Part shown: positions 31,409-39,464 of the stretch, in pieces
Numbering within the stretch: position 1 is the stretch's first letter
Layout of the letters: the number at the start of each line of letters is the position of its first letter
Virus record (IMG/VR): IMGVR_UViG_3300036901_000031
Location: 1 to 56,536 of that record
Origin: a virus
Reading direction: 5' to 3' (one strand)
DNA: 56,536 bases
Program-made: the position numbers and the translations under genes
Notes under the pieces: generated by a model
Seen by the model: only the letters and a program-made list of their open reading frames with translations
Database searches by the model: none
Told to the model about the DNA's origin: nothing

Positions 31409-33550
31409 TTAGCGACTTCTACGGCGTCCTGCCCAATTGCCTCTGGCTCGACCCACAGCCGAACCATAACGCATTGCTCGATTAGCTTCGGTCTGTTCGC
31501 GGGAACGATAAAAGTCATGAATATTAACAGGACCCACACCTGAAACTGGCGGAGAATGTGAGCCACCAATAGGATACCCGCCTGCTGCACCACCAATTAG
31601 TGAGCTATTGGCTAGTCTATCTCGCATACGATTAACCATAAGGTTCCCAATTAGGGTATAAGTAACCTCAGCTACACAATCGGCCCGGTCCTTCAACTGA
31701 ACTGGACCAATATCTTGCTTGTCCACACGCGGATATTTGCTTCCTGTGTTCTGCTGCTGGAGGAACTTAAGCTCTTGATCGACCCCAAACGGTTTCTGCT
31801 CACGAGCATCATAGGGAGCATGGACAAGTCCCTGATAAAGGGCCGTCCTGAAGACCTCCCAACGCTTCCAGTTTAGTTCATTGGTAGCCGTCTTCATGTA
31901 TACCCGAGTAGCAATATTTCGCATTTGAAGGCGTTCTGATAGGTCCTGAATAGGATCGACCGATTCGTGTTGGTCGAAGGTAATCTCAAACGGGCGGTAA
32001 ATGTCGGCAAAAGTCTCTAGCTCTCGAAGGATTGGTGCCCATCGAATAACGCTGCCAGGAAAGTCCTTGGGGTTCCAGCTTTTGATCAGATCAAATACAA
32101 CGTGCTCTTCACTTACCCCGTCCCACTGTGTAAAGGTTTCGAGGTGGCCTAGAGCGAATCCAAATCCGGCTGTCGTGGATGAGGGGTCAACATGAATCTT
32201 ATATCGGAAAACGTTAAGAGCGCCTTCACCAGCCAAATCAGAACTATATAGTTGACGCCTGATAATCGGCATACCCTCTGCATTAGTCTCATAGTGGGTA
32301 GGCTTTCCTTCAAACATCTGATCCACCATTCGAGGGATCAAGAAAGCGTCTACAACTTCAGCAAACTTACCCCGACGTTCCACTCGATAGGACTCGGGGT
32401 TTTCTGCCTCTTTTGCTCGTGCCTGAAATATACGTCGGATATCCTCATCGCTATAGACCGGTTCTCCTTTTGCATCTAGTTCGTTCTCGTCCCAGTCAGG
32501 AGAGGCCGTAATAACATAATCGAACTTATGCTTTGGCATCCACTTACTCTTGTATCTCTTGTAATTCTCAAATAGTGCCCATGACGGATACATGAAGGCC
32601 ATAAGTCGGGGATTTCCATTACCTTCCGATGGGTCATCACCTTCTCCCATATCTTTTGAAAAGGATATTGGCTTAGTAGGGTCGAATGGCCGCATCATGG
32701 CTACATAGCGATCATAAAAAGCCCCAACCTTGGTATAAGGGGAACTATTACAGAACATCATCCCGTCCACACCAAACTGGTCCAGAGACGGGTCGGCAGC
32801 CTGATATACCTCGCTTGCCGACGCCTTGGATTGTCCCGGAATCATGTGGGCCATCTCGTCTATTACGCAAACCATCGTTGCCGATCCTCGAAGGGTACCG
32901 GCGTTAGCAGCCAAAGCTTTTCCTCTTAATCTGGCAATGGCTCTTGTTACTTTGCCCTGACGAGCCTGGACAATATCGATCTTGCGAAGATCGGCCTCCG
33001 TAGAAATGCGAATTTCGGTTTCCAAAGTGGGGAATACCCGAAATCGTTCCATTGCTTTACAGGACTCAACGATGGATACAAGATCGGCATACTGGAATTC
33101 CTTAGCCTGAGCTTCTGAACCAGCTACGCATGAAAAATAAATTTCTCGATCAGGGTCGATTCCATAATGTTCACCAGGATCGCCCAATTGAACAGTTTCG
33201 TACATGACCTTTCCTGTTGCGGCGGCAGTCATCCATCCCTTTGAAGAACGCCGTCCCCCTACAAGTCCTACCTCCCGAAAGTGCTTATAGCCATCAGCTC
33301 GAAGAAAATCAACTCGTTCCCGAATATCGGGGGAAATCTGAATCTCTGTACCGTTTCGACCACCAGCAATCCAGTAATCAAGGGTGTCCTCTTCTTCGCC
33401 GCTTAGCTCCTCAAGAAAGATTAACTTAAGGAATGTCTTCTGAGCCGGATAGAGAGCCTTGTTACAAAACTGATCCGACTCTACAAATTCCTCTATTCCT
33501 ACATGCCTTGGAACTAAGCTAGTTTCAATGGTGTCAAGAAGATTGGTCAT
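31409..33550 (-). CDS. terL: Terminase large subunit
   Basis: 713 residues. GGRRSSKG (98-105) is the Walker A-like motif of TerL, VCVIDEMAHM the Walker B motif, and CNSSPYTKVG the coupling motif C. The C-terminal half, starting near FRYKIHVDPSSTTAGFGFALG, has the acidic RNase H-like nuclease fold. It packages DNA into the prohead with portal and cuts it. It is long for a TerL because of its C-terminal part. Confidence 0.88.
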   Translation of the reverse strand: MTNLLDTIETSLVPRHVGIEEFVESDQFCNKALYPAQKTFLKLIFLEELSGEEEDTLDYWIAGGRNGTEIQISPDIRERVDFLRADGYKHFREVGLVGGRRSSKGWMTAAATGKVMYETVQLGDPGEHYGIDPDREIYFSCVAGSEAQAKEFQYADLVSIVESCKAMERFRVFPTLETEIRISTEADLRKIDIVQARQGKVTRAIARLRGKALAANAGTLRGSATMVCVIDEMAHMIPGQSKASASEVYQAADPSLDQFGVDGMMFCNSSPYTKVGAFYDRYVAMMRPFDPTKPISFSKDMGEGDDPSEGNGNPRLMAFMYPSWALFENYKRYKSKWMPKHKFDYVITASPDWDENELDAKGEPVYSDEDIRRIFQARAKEAENPESYRVERRGKFAEVVDAFLIPRMVDQMFEGKPTHYETNAEGMPIIRRQLYSSDLAGEGALNVFRYKIHVDPSSTTAGFGFALGHLETFTQWDGVSEEHVVFDLIKSWNPKDFPGSVIRWAPILRELETFADIYRPFEITFDQHESVDPIQDLSERLQMRNIATRVYMKTATNELNWKRWEVFRTALYQGLVHAPYDAREQKPFGVDQELKFLQQQNTGSKYPRVDKQDIGPVQLKDRADCVAEVTYTLIGNLMVNRMRDRLANSSLIGGAAGGYPIGGSHSPPVSGVGPVNIHDFYRSREQTEANRAMRYGSAVGRARGNWAGRRRSR

Positions 33551-34034
33551 TTGCCCGTTTCTTGGTCTTTGTCTGTCGGTTGGGATCTTCCTTCTGCCCG
33601 AGGAATGCTTCTCCTCTTTCCTTAGCCTTTACTACCTCATATCCCTTGCGCTCATGATCGAAACCGTACTTAAGAACCTCGTGACTCGGAAGTACCCCGT
33701 CAAAGGAAATAACGATTCCTTGACCCTCTAGAAGAGGAGTAACGTCTACGCTGACAATAAGCTGACACGTTTCCATCAGTCGATACTTGATCTCCTCTTC
33801 CATCTGATCAACTAGCTCCATGGCCCTATCTACATCAAAGCGGGCATCTAGAGCAAATCGAGACACAAACTTCTCTCGCCACTTGTTGATTATGGGGATT
33901 AGAGTTCTCCAAGCCAAAGAGATTTGCTCGTCGGTAAGATCCAGCGTCAGAGCATTTGAGAACTCTACGGAGGATTTAACAATTCCGTCTTTGACGGAGA
34001 GGTTTGGAGATGTTACAGCAAAGTCGTCGGTCAT
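33534..34034 (-). CDS. Hypothetical protein upstream of terminase
   Basis: 166 residues overlapping terL by 17 nt. A helical core (DEQISLAWRTLIPIINKWRE, DVDRAMELVDQMEEEIKYRL) and a C-terminal basic tail (NRQTKTKKRANDQSS). Its place suggests a small terminase subunit or an anti-terminase factor, but it lacks a clear HTH. Confidence 0.5.
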   Translation of the reverse strand: MTDDFAVTSPNLSVKDGIVKSSVEFSNALTLDLTDEQISLAWRTLIPIINKWREKFVSRFALDARFDVDRAMELVDQMEEEIKYRLMETCQLIVSVDVTPLLEGQGIVISFDGVLPSHEVLKYGFDHERKGYEVVKAKERGEAFLGQKEDPNRQTKTKKRANDQSS

Positions 34035-34079
34035 AACTATCCTTTATTTGTTTACTTTTCTACCCCTTACAACGCAGAA

Positions 34080-34098
34080 AGGCCACTAAAAGTGGCCT
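34080..34098 (-). terminator. Intrinsic terminator
   Basis: AGGCCACT (34080-34087) and AGTGGCCT (34091-34098) pair perfectly around a 3-nt loop, followed on the minus strand by TTTCTG, just past the stop of the FN3-type protein. Confidence 0.7.
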
Positions 34099-34121
34099 CT
34101 CAAGCGTTTGCCCGCCGAAAA

Positions 34122-35360
34122 TTACGGTCTTGGTGCAAAGACTACTGGGGCAGCGAAGGAGGTTGCCGCCGTGTTGTTTACGAGGTAAATTGCCAACGGG
34201 GCAACGTTGGTGAACGTTGCCGTAACCGTTGCCGATGCCGTAGCCTGGCCCGATCCTGGTCCCCATAGGGTAACCGATCCTGCCTGGTTCGCATACGCCG
34301 GAGTAACGGCTGTAACGTAGAAGTAGCTTCCAGAAACGGCAGCCAATCCCGTTGCAGTTACAACCGATCCAACCTGAATTCCCGTTGTATTAGCTACAGA
34401 GAGAACGTTACTGCCGCTCACCGTTGTTACAGGGGTCTGGGTAATAACCCCGGTATTTGCTGGGTTAATTACAGGAAGAACCGCTGTTCCTACTGTCGTC
34501 GTAACCGGCCCCGTTAGATTGATAACCAATCCGCTCGGAAGAGCCGCAACGACATCAAATCGTTCTGAACCGGATGCTGGCTTTGTAGCCAAAACAGTAG
34601 TTGTGGTAAGTAGAAGCGTATACTGACCGATTGAGCGATTCTTTATCTCTCCACCAGACGGGGTAATCGTCAAGGTTGAAAGAGAAAGAGTCGGCAATGT
34701 GTTGAATACCAAGTCGTAGTTGGACTTAGAGATTCCTCCGACTACGTAATATGCCCCAATTGCAGAAGACTGGGAGAGTTCCTTACGGAGGTTTCGATTG
34801 TTCTCTGAAGGAGTATATGTGTTATTGACCACATTTGGTGTGGTATCAGGTACCGCTACACCCGCCGAAGTAGCAGCAGGCTGATCTGTCGGGTTAACCG
34901 TACTAACTGTCGTTCCCCATCCTGCCGTCTGAGTAGCAAGACCGTCTGCATAAATTGTTCCACCAGTAACGTTAACCAAGAAGGTTTCTGCACCGGAAGC
35001 TGTTCCTCGATAGATGTTGTATCCGCCAACAGGCTCAGTAAAGTTACCGTTTTCGTCTACAATTGGCAACCAACGAAGAGTTAAGTACGAGGTAGTGTCG
35101 GCACTCGTTGTGGCAGTAACTTCAGCCGATGCAGGAGTTTCTCCACCATTACCATCAACCGCCGTGATAACGTAGTAATATGCTGTAGCAGAGCCGAGTC
35201 CCGTACCACCGGTAGTAGTTTCAACGGGGGTTTGTACTCCTATCGGAATAGGAAGCTGTCCTAAATCAATATAGGAAGTGGTGTTAGGGCCGATCTTGAA
35301 GCCGCCGATACGAAGGTTTTGACTGCGGTTAAAAGCTCGAATTGGTAGATATGCTGGCAT
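34122..35360 (-). CDS. Fibronectin-III/Ig-like virion protein
   Basis: 412 residues. ATAYYYVITAVDGNGGETPAS and VGGYNIYRGTASGAETFLVN are fibronectin type III-like strands. The C-terminal half is Thr/Ala/Gly/Val-rich with repeating ITPSGG, TTTVGTAVLPV and TVTATFTN strands, typical of decoration or tail fibre proteins. No transmembrane segment or signal. It is likely exposed on the particle and may bind the host or its polysaccharides; that is inferred. Confidence 0.6.
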   Translation of the reverse strand: MPAYLPIRAFNRSQNLRIGGFKIGPNTTSYIDLGQLPIPIGVQTPVETTTGGTGLGSATAYYYVITAVDGNGGETPASAEVTATTSADTTSYLTLRWLPIVDENGNFTEPVGGYNIYRGTASGAETFLVNVTGGTIYADGLATQTAGWGTTVSTVNPTDQPAATSAGVAVPDTTPNVVNNTYTPSENNRNLRKELSQSSAIGAYYVVGGISKSNYDLVFNTLPTLSLSTLTITPSGGEIKNRSIGQYTLLLTTTTVLATKPASGSERFDVVAALPSGLVINLTGPVTTTVGTAVLPVINPANTGVITQTPVTTVSGSNVLSVANTTGIQVGSVVTATGLAAVSGSYFYVTAVTPAYANQAGSVTLWGPGSGQATASATVTATFTNVAPLAIYLVNNTAATSFAAPVVFAPRP

Positions 35361-35451
35361 TTTGTGTCCTTTTGTCGCCTACTTATTCGGCAACGATAGT
35401 TAGGGATCATAACCTACTTTATTCGGTTATCAATTTTTATATAGATAGAAG

Positions 35452-35468
35452 ACCCTATAAATAAGGGT
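35452..35468 (-). terminator. Short terminator-like hairpin
   Basis: ACCCT (35452-35456) and AGGGT (35464-35468) with a short A/T loop, immediately past the stop of the 233-residue protein; the run CTTCT follows. Weak. Confidence 0.4.
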
Positions 35469-36170
35469 TTACGTCCAAGCACCCGTAGCATCGGTTAACG
35501 TCCAACCATCAAGGGCAACGCCCTTACCATAAACTAATGTTTGTTGCGGTCGTAATACTACAGCTAATCCGCTACAAGCAAGGTAAAGTGTAAAATCACC
35601 TGATGAGCCATTTAGCACTGTACTAGGGAACGGAACATCGGGTGGATTTATTGTATATGCTACTCCTTCGCCAGTAGGGATCGTAGCAAGGATTGAAGTT
35701 GTCGTGGTAGTAGTAATAGCCGAGCCACTATTATTATAAAGTTCTCCTCTAAATCGTAATACACCACCAGGATCTAATCTTACTGCGGGGACACCCGTTT
35801 GGGTTTGGCCCCCAGGAAAACTACCAATTATTCCACTTGTTAATATCAAAGATACCCAAGGAGTTGGGGTAACATTGATCCAACTCGATACTTGATCAAG
35901 CCATAAGACTTCGGTATCCGTTGCATAATATAGACGCCCCGCTGTCGCGGGGACCGGTATCGCAGAATATACTCCCTCTAAATAGAAAGAGGTCTGAGCG
36001 AATCCAACAGCCCCATTAGCTATTCCAGCCGTTGAAATCGGCACCCCCCGACCCGAAGAGTGGTCGTGATAATCAATCTTTGTAAAGTTCCCGGATAATT
36101 GTTTGTTGCTATAGGGGTCACTTAATTGATCCCACAGAACCAAAGACATTTTTGGACTATTTCTGGCCAT
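35469..36170 (-). CDS. Tail fibre-like protein
   Basis: 233 residues. IDYHDHSSGRGVPISTAGIA near the N-terminus is the HxDHxxGxG-type repeat common in phage tail fibre/needle shafts; the rest is Ser/Thr/Gly-rich beta sequence. Flanked by terminators on both sides, so it may be its own transcript. Receptor binding is inference. Confidence 0.6.
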   Translation of the reverse strand: MARNSPKMSLVLWDQLSDPYSNKQLSGNFTKIDYHDHSSGRGVPISTAGIANGAVGFAQTSFYLEGVYSAIPVPATAGRLYYATDTEVLWLDQVSSWINVTPTPWVSLILTSGIIGSFPGGQTQTGVPAVRLDPGGVLRFRGELYNNSGSAITTTTTTSILATIPTGEGVAYTINPPDVPFPSTVLNGSSGDFTLYLACSGLAVVLRPQQTLVYGKGVALDGWTLTDATGAWT

Positions 36171-36207
36171 CGTTGATTATGGCGTTGTTTATCCCTAGAA
36201 ACCAAAA

Positions 36208-36226
36208 AACCCCCATAAAGGGGGTT
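36208..36226 (-). terminator. Intrinsic terminator with T6 tract
   Basis: AACCCCC (36208-36214) and GGGGGTT (36220-36226) flank a 5-nt loop; minus strand continues TTTTTTGG, a classic rho-independent terminator. Confidence 0.8.
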
Positions 36227-36249
36227 CTCTGGTCATGCGACTGTCCAAA

Positions 36250-36600
36250 CTATGCGGCCTTTAGAATTGCAACAAACTTAGCTACCGTTCGAGCAATTGC
36301 ATAAGTTCCAGCCAAGGCAGCAACAACGATCTTGCTTTCCTTACTTTCACCATTTGCTAGAGCAGCATTCAAGGCTGCAACAACGACCCCATAAAACTCA
36401 GTTGTCTTATAACCGGCTTTGACTTCTCCTACTACTCCGGGAAGCAGCTTGATAATGGCCGATCCGTCTACCCCACCGAGTTGGAGAATCTCTGAAATAT
36501 TCTTCTCCTTAATAGCCTTAACTAACGGATCAACGTCCTGCTTTACGTCAGTAATTACTGACTGAAAAATGTCTGGGTCCTGCGTTGGTTTTGTCCCCAT
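36250..36600 (-). CDS. Small hydrophobic protein, possible holin or structural
   Basis: 116 residues, mostly Ala/Val/Ile/Lys helices (VVVAALNAALANGESKESK, VVAALAGTYAIART). Two moderately hydrophobic stretches (about 48-65 and 92-112). AAAGGAG precedes the ATG. Location before the lysin genes suggests lysis, but the hydrophobicity is weak for a holin. Confidence 0.45.
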   Translation of the reverse strand: MGTKPTQDPDIFQSVITDVKQDVDPLVKAIKEKNISEILQLGGVDGSAIIKLLPGVVGEVKAGYKTTEFYGVVVAALNAALANGESKESKIVVAALAGTYAIARTVAKFVAILKAA

Positions 36601-36616
36601 AAGGGTTCTCCTTTTG

Positions 36617-37063
36617 TTATGTGTTTCGTTGATGTCTTGGCTTGAAACCCGTAACGGTTTCTTTAGTTAGCCACCAACAATTTTCCCCTGTATGGGGTGC
36701 TTCACAATAAGTGTGATTCGGGTTGGCCCGTTTCTTAAACTCTAGGAAGCAATGATGTTGAACATTATCATCTCTTACCCATAATGTCAAGAGTTGACCT
36801 TCACCTTCTTCCCCCCATGTCAAAAATTCGGTTGTATCGAGTGCTATTTTAGATCCTAAAAGATTCCCGGCATGAAGGACGGCTGAAGCAAATCCTGAGC
36901 AATCATATCCCGCAGGTTCCTTAGATCCCGGAGGAGTGGATGGCTCGAAACCAGGATGGCCCCCTCCATAGGTGTAACGTGTCGGATAAGCGATAATTGC
37001 TTCTGCCTGATGGTATGCCTTCTCAACTTCAAAGCTAACCTTCAGATTGTTATTTAGCTGCAT
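36617..37063 (-). CDS. NlpC/P60-type cysteine peptidase (endolysin)
   Basis: 148 residues. YTYGGGHPG (31-39) then GYDCSGFASAVLHAGN (53-68, catalytic C56) is the conserved NlpC/P60 start, with a later His region (NVQHHCFLEFKK). NlpC/P60 enzymes cut gamma-D-Glu-diaminopimelate bonds in peptidoglycan. The ATG overlaps the previous lysin gene by 14 nt, so the two cell-wall enzymes are made together. Confidence 0.75.
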   Translation of the reverse strand: MQLNNNLKVSFEVEKAYHQAEAIIAYPTRYTYGGGHPGFEPSTPPGSKEPAGYDCSGFASAVLHAGNLLGSKIALDTTEFLTWGEEGEGQLLTLWVRDDNVQHHCFLEFKKRANPNHTYCEAPHTGENCWWLTKETVTGFKPRHQRNT

Positions 37064-37691
37064 CTAGTTTTCTTTGCCACTCGGTATAAAGGGCATAGGC
37101 ATCCTCACCATATCGAATAGCCGCCGGTCCACTCCCATTATAATGCTGAAAAGCCAATCGAACATTTCCATCAACTTCTTTAAGAAGTTGGCTCATAAAT
37201 ACAGCCCCTACTTTGCCGTTGGGCAACGGTAACCAACAACCCCCAATACTATTTGCAGCTTCCTGCAACGATTTATCCGTTAGCTGACTGCGACCGCAAC
37301 CATTAACATGTAGACCACGTTCAACGTTGGCCCAATAAACCTTCCACTTAGGGTAAGTAACAGGACTTTCAAACCATTGAACTGGAAGGGCATCTCCTCC
37401 AGGATCGCCTCCCCAAATGTTCTTTCCTCCCCAAGATTCCATATCCAAAGAAGTAGCCACAATCGACGTATGAATATGAGCATAATCAGCCGATTCAAGA
37501 GCTACAGAGGAATCAACAATTCCATGTTCATTGAGAACATTAATTACCTTATATTCGTAAGTCGAGAAAAAGTAATTTTTTAGAGAAGATTTGATCTTAG
37601 GATTGTCCGCAACGTAGGCTATAGTCGAAGTAATAGCCCGAGAGACTATTGCATCACGTTCCTTATCACCTATGACTGTTGGACATCCCAT
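37050..37691 (-). CDS. Lysozyme-like muramidase/transglycosylase
   Basis: 213 residues. CGRSQLTDKSLQEAANSIGG (about 132-151), VGAVFMSQLLKEVDGNVRLA and FQHYNGSGPAAIRYGEDAYA match the transglycosylase/lysozyme family: a catalytic Glu early and the NGSG-type loop. Whether Glu 30-ish acts as the catalyst was not resolved. It cuts the glycan strands, paired with the NlpC/P60 gene downstream. Confidence 0.65.
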   Translation of the reverse strand: MGCPTVIGDKERDAIVSRAITSTIAYVADNPKIKSSLKNYFFSTYEYKVINVLNEHGIVDSSVALESADYAHIHTSIVATSLDMESWGGKNIWGGDPGGDALPVQWFESPVTYPKWKVYWANVERGLHVNGCGRSQLTDKSLQEAANSIGGCWLPLPNGKVGAVFMSQLLKEVDGNVRLAFQHYNGSGPAAIRYGEDAYALYTEWQRKLDAAK

Positions 37692-37802
37692 TATTTCTTA
37701 CCATCCCGATTCAAGACTTTTCTTGCGCCCGGATTTTCTAACCTGCGTAATTAAATACGAAGGCGTCTGAAGATTTACTATGTGACAGAAGTTCGACAAA
37801 AA

Positions 37803-37871
37803 TTGCGATAGGCAGAATCGAACTGCCTCCTACACCGTATGAAAGTGTATGTCAGCCATAGACTTACCGCA
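37803..37871 (-). tRNA. tRNA-Met(CAT)
   Basis: Acceptor TGCGGTA/TATCGCA, T-arm GGCAG-TTCGATT-CTGCC and loop TTCATAC. The D-arm is short (3 bp). No CCA is encoded. Could serve Met or lysidine-modified Ile. Confidence 0.7.
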
Positions 37872-37979
37872 TTGGATTTCCCCCTACCGCCTATCCTCGG
37901 TCATTGGGGTACTCAAATGTCGTGAAGTTCACTCTCCCTAATCCGGGGTGCGGAGTGTACGATAGGTGTCACGCTCGGT

Positions 37980-38141
37980 TTAGTGGCGTCGGTTACCTTC
38001 CATCCCTGGTCCGCGAGGCTTTCCCACGCGGAGACGATAGCGAGCGCACTTAATTTTGTTGCGTCCGTACTTTCGGTTCTTGCGTCCCTCCTTCTTCTTT
38101 TTCTTTGGAGGGGTGACAAGACGAACTACTGGTACAGCCAT
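37980..38141 (-). CDS. 53-residue basic protein
   Basis: MAVPVVRLVTPPKKKKKEGR, then KNRKYGRNKIKCARYRLRVG, ending in basic residues. The AAGGAGAAATCC before ATG 38139-38141 is a strong ribosome site. This fits a family of small, very basic phage proteins (GRNKxKCxxYRxxG) found beside tRNA and structural genes. It probably binds nucleic acid or ribosomes. Confidence 0.65.
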   Translation of the reverse strand: MAVPVVRLVTPPKKKKKEGRKNRKYGRNKIKCARYRLRVGKPRGPGMEGNRRH

Positions 38142-38209
38142 GGATTTCTCCTTCGTTTAGGGGTCATATCCTAAACATGGCAATACCTCCTTAGTTTGTT
38201 GTTGATAAA

Positions 38210-38281
38210 AGCGGATGGAGGGAATCGAACCCTCATCTCAGGTGTGGAAGACCGGCATAATAACCATTATACTACACCCGC
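38210..38281 (-). tRNA. tRNA-Gly(TCC)
   Basis: T-arm GAGGG-TTCGATT-CCCTC, loop CTTCCAC (anticodon TCC, codon GGA); acceptor nearly perfect with one wobble. No CCA. Confidence 0.8.
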
Positions 38282-38339
38282 GTAAGACCTTTTAGAACCC
38301 ATGTCCAGGGGCTTGCTAGCAATAGGGAATGACCCTACA

Positions 38340-38413
38340 AGCTCATTTAGGGAATCGAACCCTATCTATTCCGCTTTACAAGAGCGACGCAGCACCATTT
38401 CTGCATAATGAGC
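38340..38413 (-). tRNA. tRNA-Thr(TGT)
   Basis: Loop CTTGTAA; acceptor arms GCTCATT/AATGAGC are perfect complements. Lies 8 nt downstream of the RNase P RNA 3' end. Confidence 0.85.
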
Positions 38414-38420
38414 GATATTA

Positions 38421-38891
38421 CAGTTTGTAGCCGGGGTTCTGTTTATCCAGGTCAGGAAGCTTATCCTCCCTAAATTAACGATCATCTGTCTCAGGAGATA
38501 GTTAGTCTCCTGGCGGATTCTTGACGAGTTGCCCGCTGCCCTCTACCTGCTATGTCCATAGGTTTCCCCTTAGGATTCGCGTCTTGAGGTTGCATCCTCA
38601 ACGTTCGTATGTGGTCCAAACGCAGCAACAAGAACCGGATCGGTTTTCCATAATGATGAATCCTTTTCCGCTTGCTTTACGAGATACAAAAGAACAAATG
38701 GAAACATTGCTTCCCGTTGTTCTTTTGTCGTGATAGATTTAGCTATCGCTTCAGCCGTTTTATACGACATTGCTGCTCCCACTACTACGTCGCTTATTTA
38801 CTGGGTTGATTAAGCCCATAACCGGATTTCCCCGGCCAGGATGCCCCGAACTTCCTCTACGCATACCTTCTGCGCAGCAATCGTCTAACTG
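38421..38891 (-). ncRNA. rnpB: RNase P RNA (rnpB-like), with inserted ORF
   Basis: Reading on the minus strand: 5' end CAGTTAGACG (P1, pairing with AACTG at the 3' end), hairpin CTGCGCA/TGCGTAG (P3), GAGGAAGTTCGGGGC and the 3' strand ACAGAACCCCGGCTAC. The last two correspond to the universal P4 strands (consensus GAGGAAAGTCCGGGC and ACAGAACCCGGCTTA). They pair as AG(U)UCGGGG/CCCCGGCU, keeping the single bulged U that is universal in P4. Length is 471 nt against about 350-400. The specificity-domain position holds a 66-codon ORF. RNase P matures tRNA 5' ends, and this gene sits among tRNA genes. A protein subunit was not identified. Confidence 0.75.
38570..38770 (-). CDS. 66-residue protein encoded inside the RNase P RNA gene
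   Basis: MSYKTAEAIAKSITTKEQRE and on; helical, Lys/Glu/Ala-rich, ending in TSRRES. GGGAG lies 8 nt upstream of ATG 38768-38770. The codon pattern looks like real coding sequence. Its position inside rnpB, in the place of the specificity domain, is unexpected. Function unknown. Confidence 0.55.
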   Translation of the reverse strand: MSYKTAEAIAKSITTKEQREAMFPFVLLYLVKQAEKDSSLWKTDPVLVAAFGPHTNVEDATSRRES

Positions 38892-38906
38892 TAAATTTTA
38901 AGAATA

Positions 38907-38977
38907 CCCTCCTGCCCGGAGTCGAACCGGGGACGCCACCCCTGGGGGATGCGCTCTGTCCTCTGAGCTACAGGACG
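38907..38977 (-). tRNA. tRNA-like, anticodon unclear (possibly Trp CCA)
   Basis: T-arm CCCGG-TTCGACT-CCGGG is sound and flanking GAATACC/GGTATTC arms extend the acceptor stem. Anticodon loop reads CCCCAGG, with C instead of U at position 33, and the anticodon stem is imperfect. Confidence 0.5.
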
Positions 38978-38987
38978 GTATTCTAAA

Positions 38988-39058
38988 AGCGGATAGAGGA
39001 AATCGAATCCTCACATCTTCCATGGCAAGGAAGTAGGCTGCCACTACATCATATCCGC
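38988..39058 (-). tRNA. tRNA-Gly(GCC)
   Basis: Stem CTTCC/GGAAG, loop TTGCCAT; acceptor GCGGATA/TATCCGC; T-loop TTCGATT. No CCA. Confidence 0.9.
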
Positions 39059-39066
39059 AAGCTTGA

Positions 39067-39114
39067 GTGCCCCTGGACGGATTTGAACCGCCGACACCCG
39101 GTTTCGAAACTTTA
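39067..39114 (-). other. Orphan tRNA 3' half
   Basis: A T-arm (GGCGG-TTCAAAT-CCGTC) and an acceptor 3' strand AGGGGCA follow tRNA-Arg(TCG) directly, without a 5' half. The acceptor strand closely matches that of tRNA-Arg(TCG), so it looks like a recombination remnant. Confidence 0.5.
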
Positions 39115-39189
39115 GTGCCCCCGCAGGGAATCGAACCCCGTATCTCTTGTTTCGAAGACAAGCGTATTTTCCGTCTTACTCCGAGGGCA
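39115..39189 (-). tRNA. tRNA-Arg(TCG)
   Basis: Stem CTTGT/ACAAG, loop CTTCGAA; T-arm around TTCGATT; acceptor pairs TGCCCTC with GGGGGCA. Short D-arm. Confidence 0.75.
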
Positions 39190-39248
39190 TAATTGAGCCG
39201 TTTCATTCCTCGTTACTCAGGAGTTAGGCAATTAGGTTGCCATCCAAG

Positions 39249-39322
39249 TGCCCCCTCTGGGATTCGAACCCAGGATTTTCGGATTAAGAGTCCGCTGCCT
39301 TAGGCCGCTTAGCTAAGGAGGC
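39249..39322 (-). tRNA. tRNA-Lys(CTT)
   Basis: Loop CTCTTAA, T-arm CTGGG-TTCGAAT-CCCAG, acceptor GCCTCCT/AGGGGGC with one wobble. No CCA. Confidence 0.85.
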
Positions 39323-39380
39323 AAGTTAGCTAGTTTGCCCTTAGTAATCCCTTCGCAGGGTCATAGCGGGCGCTCGCTAG

Positions 39381-39449
39381 TCCCCGTAGTCGGAGTTGAA
39401 CCGACCATCCAGCCTTCGCAGGGCCAGCACTAGATCCGCTAGTACGGAG
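39381..39449 (-). tRNA. tRNA-Arg(GCG)
   Basis: Loop CTGCGAA with a wobble-rich anticodon stem; T-arm GTCGG-TTCAACT-CCGAC; acceptor CTCCGTA/TACGGGG. Confidence 0.75.
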
Positions 39450-39464
39450 TTATTGAGTGAGAAT

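Noticed and set aside
37913-38119. Minus-strand 68-residue basic frame
   Set aside because: An overlapping frame gives a better-supported 53-residue protein (37980-38141) with a strong ribosome site and family-like sequence.
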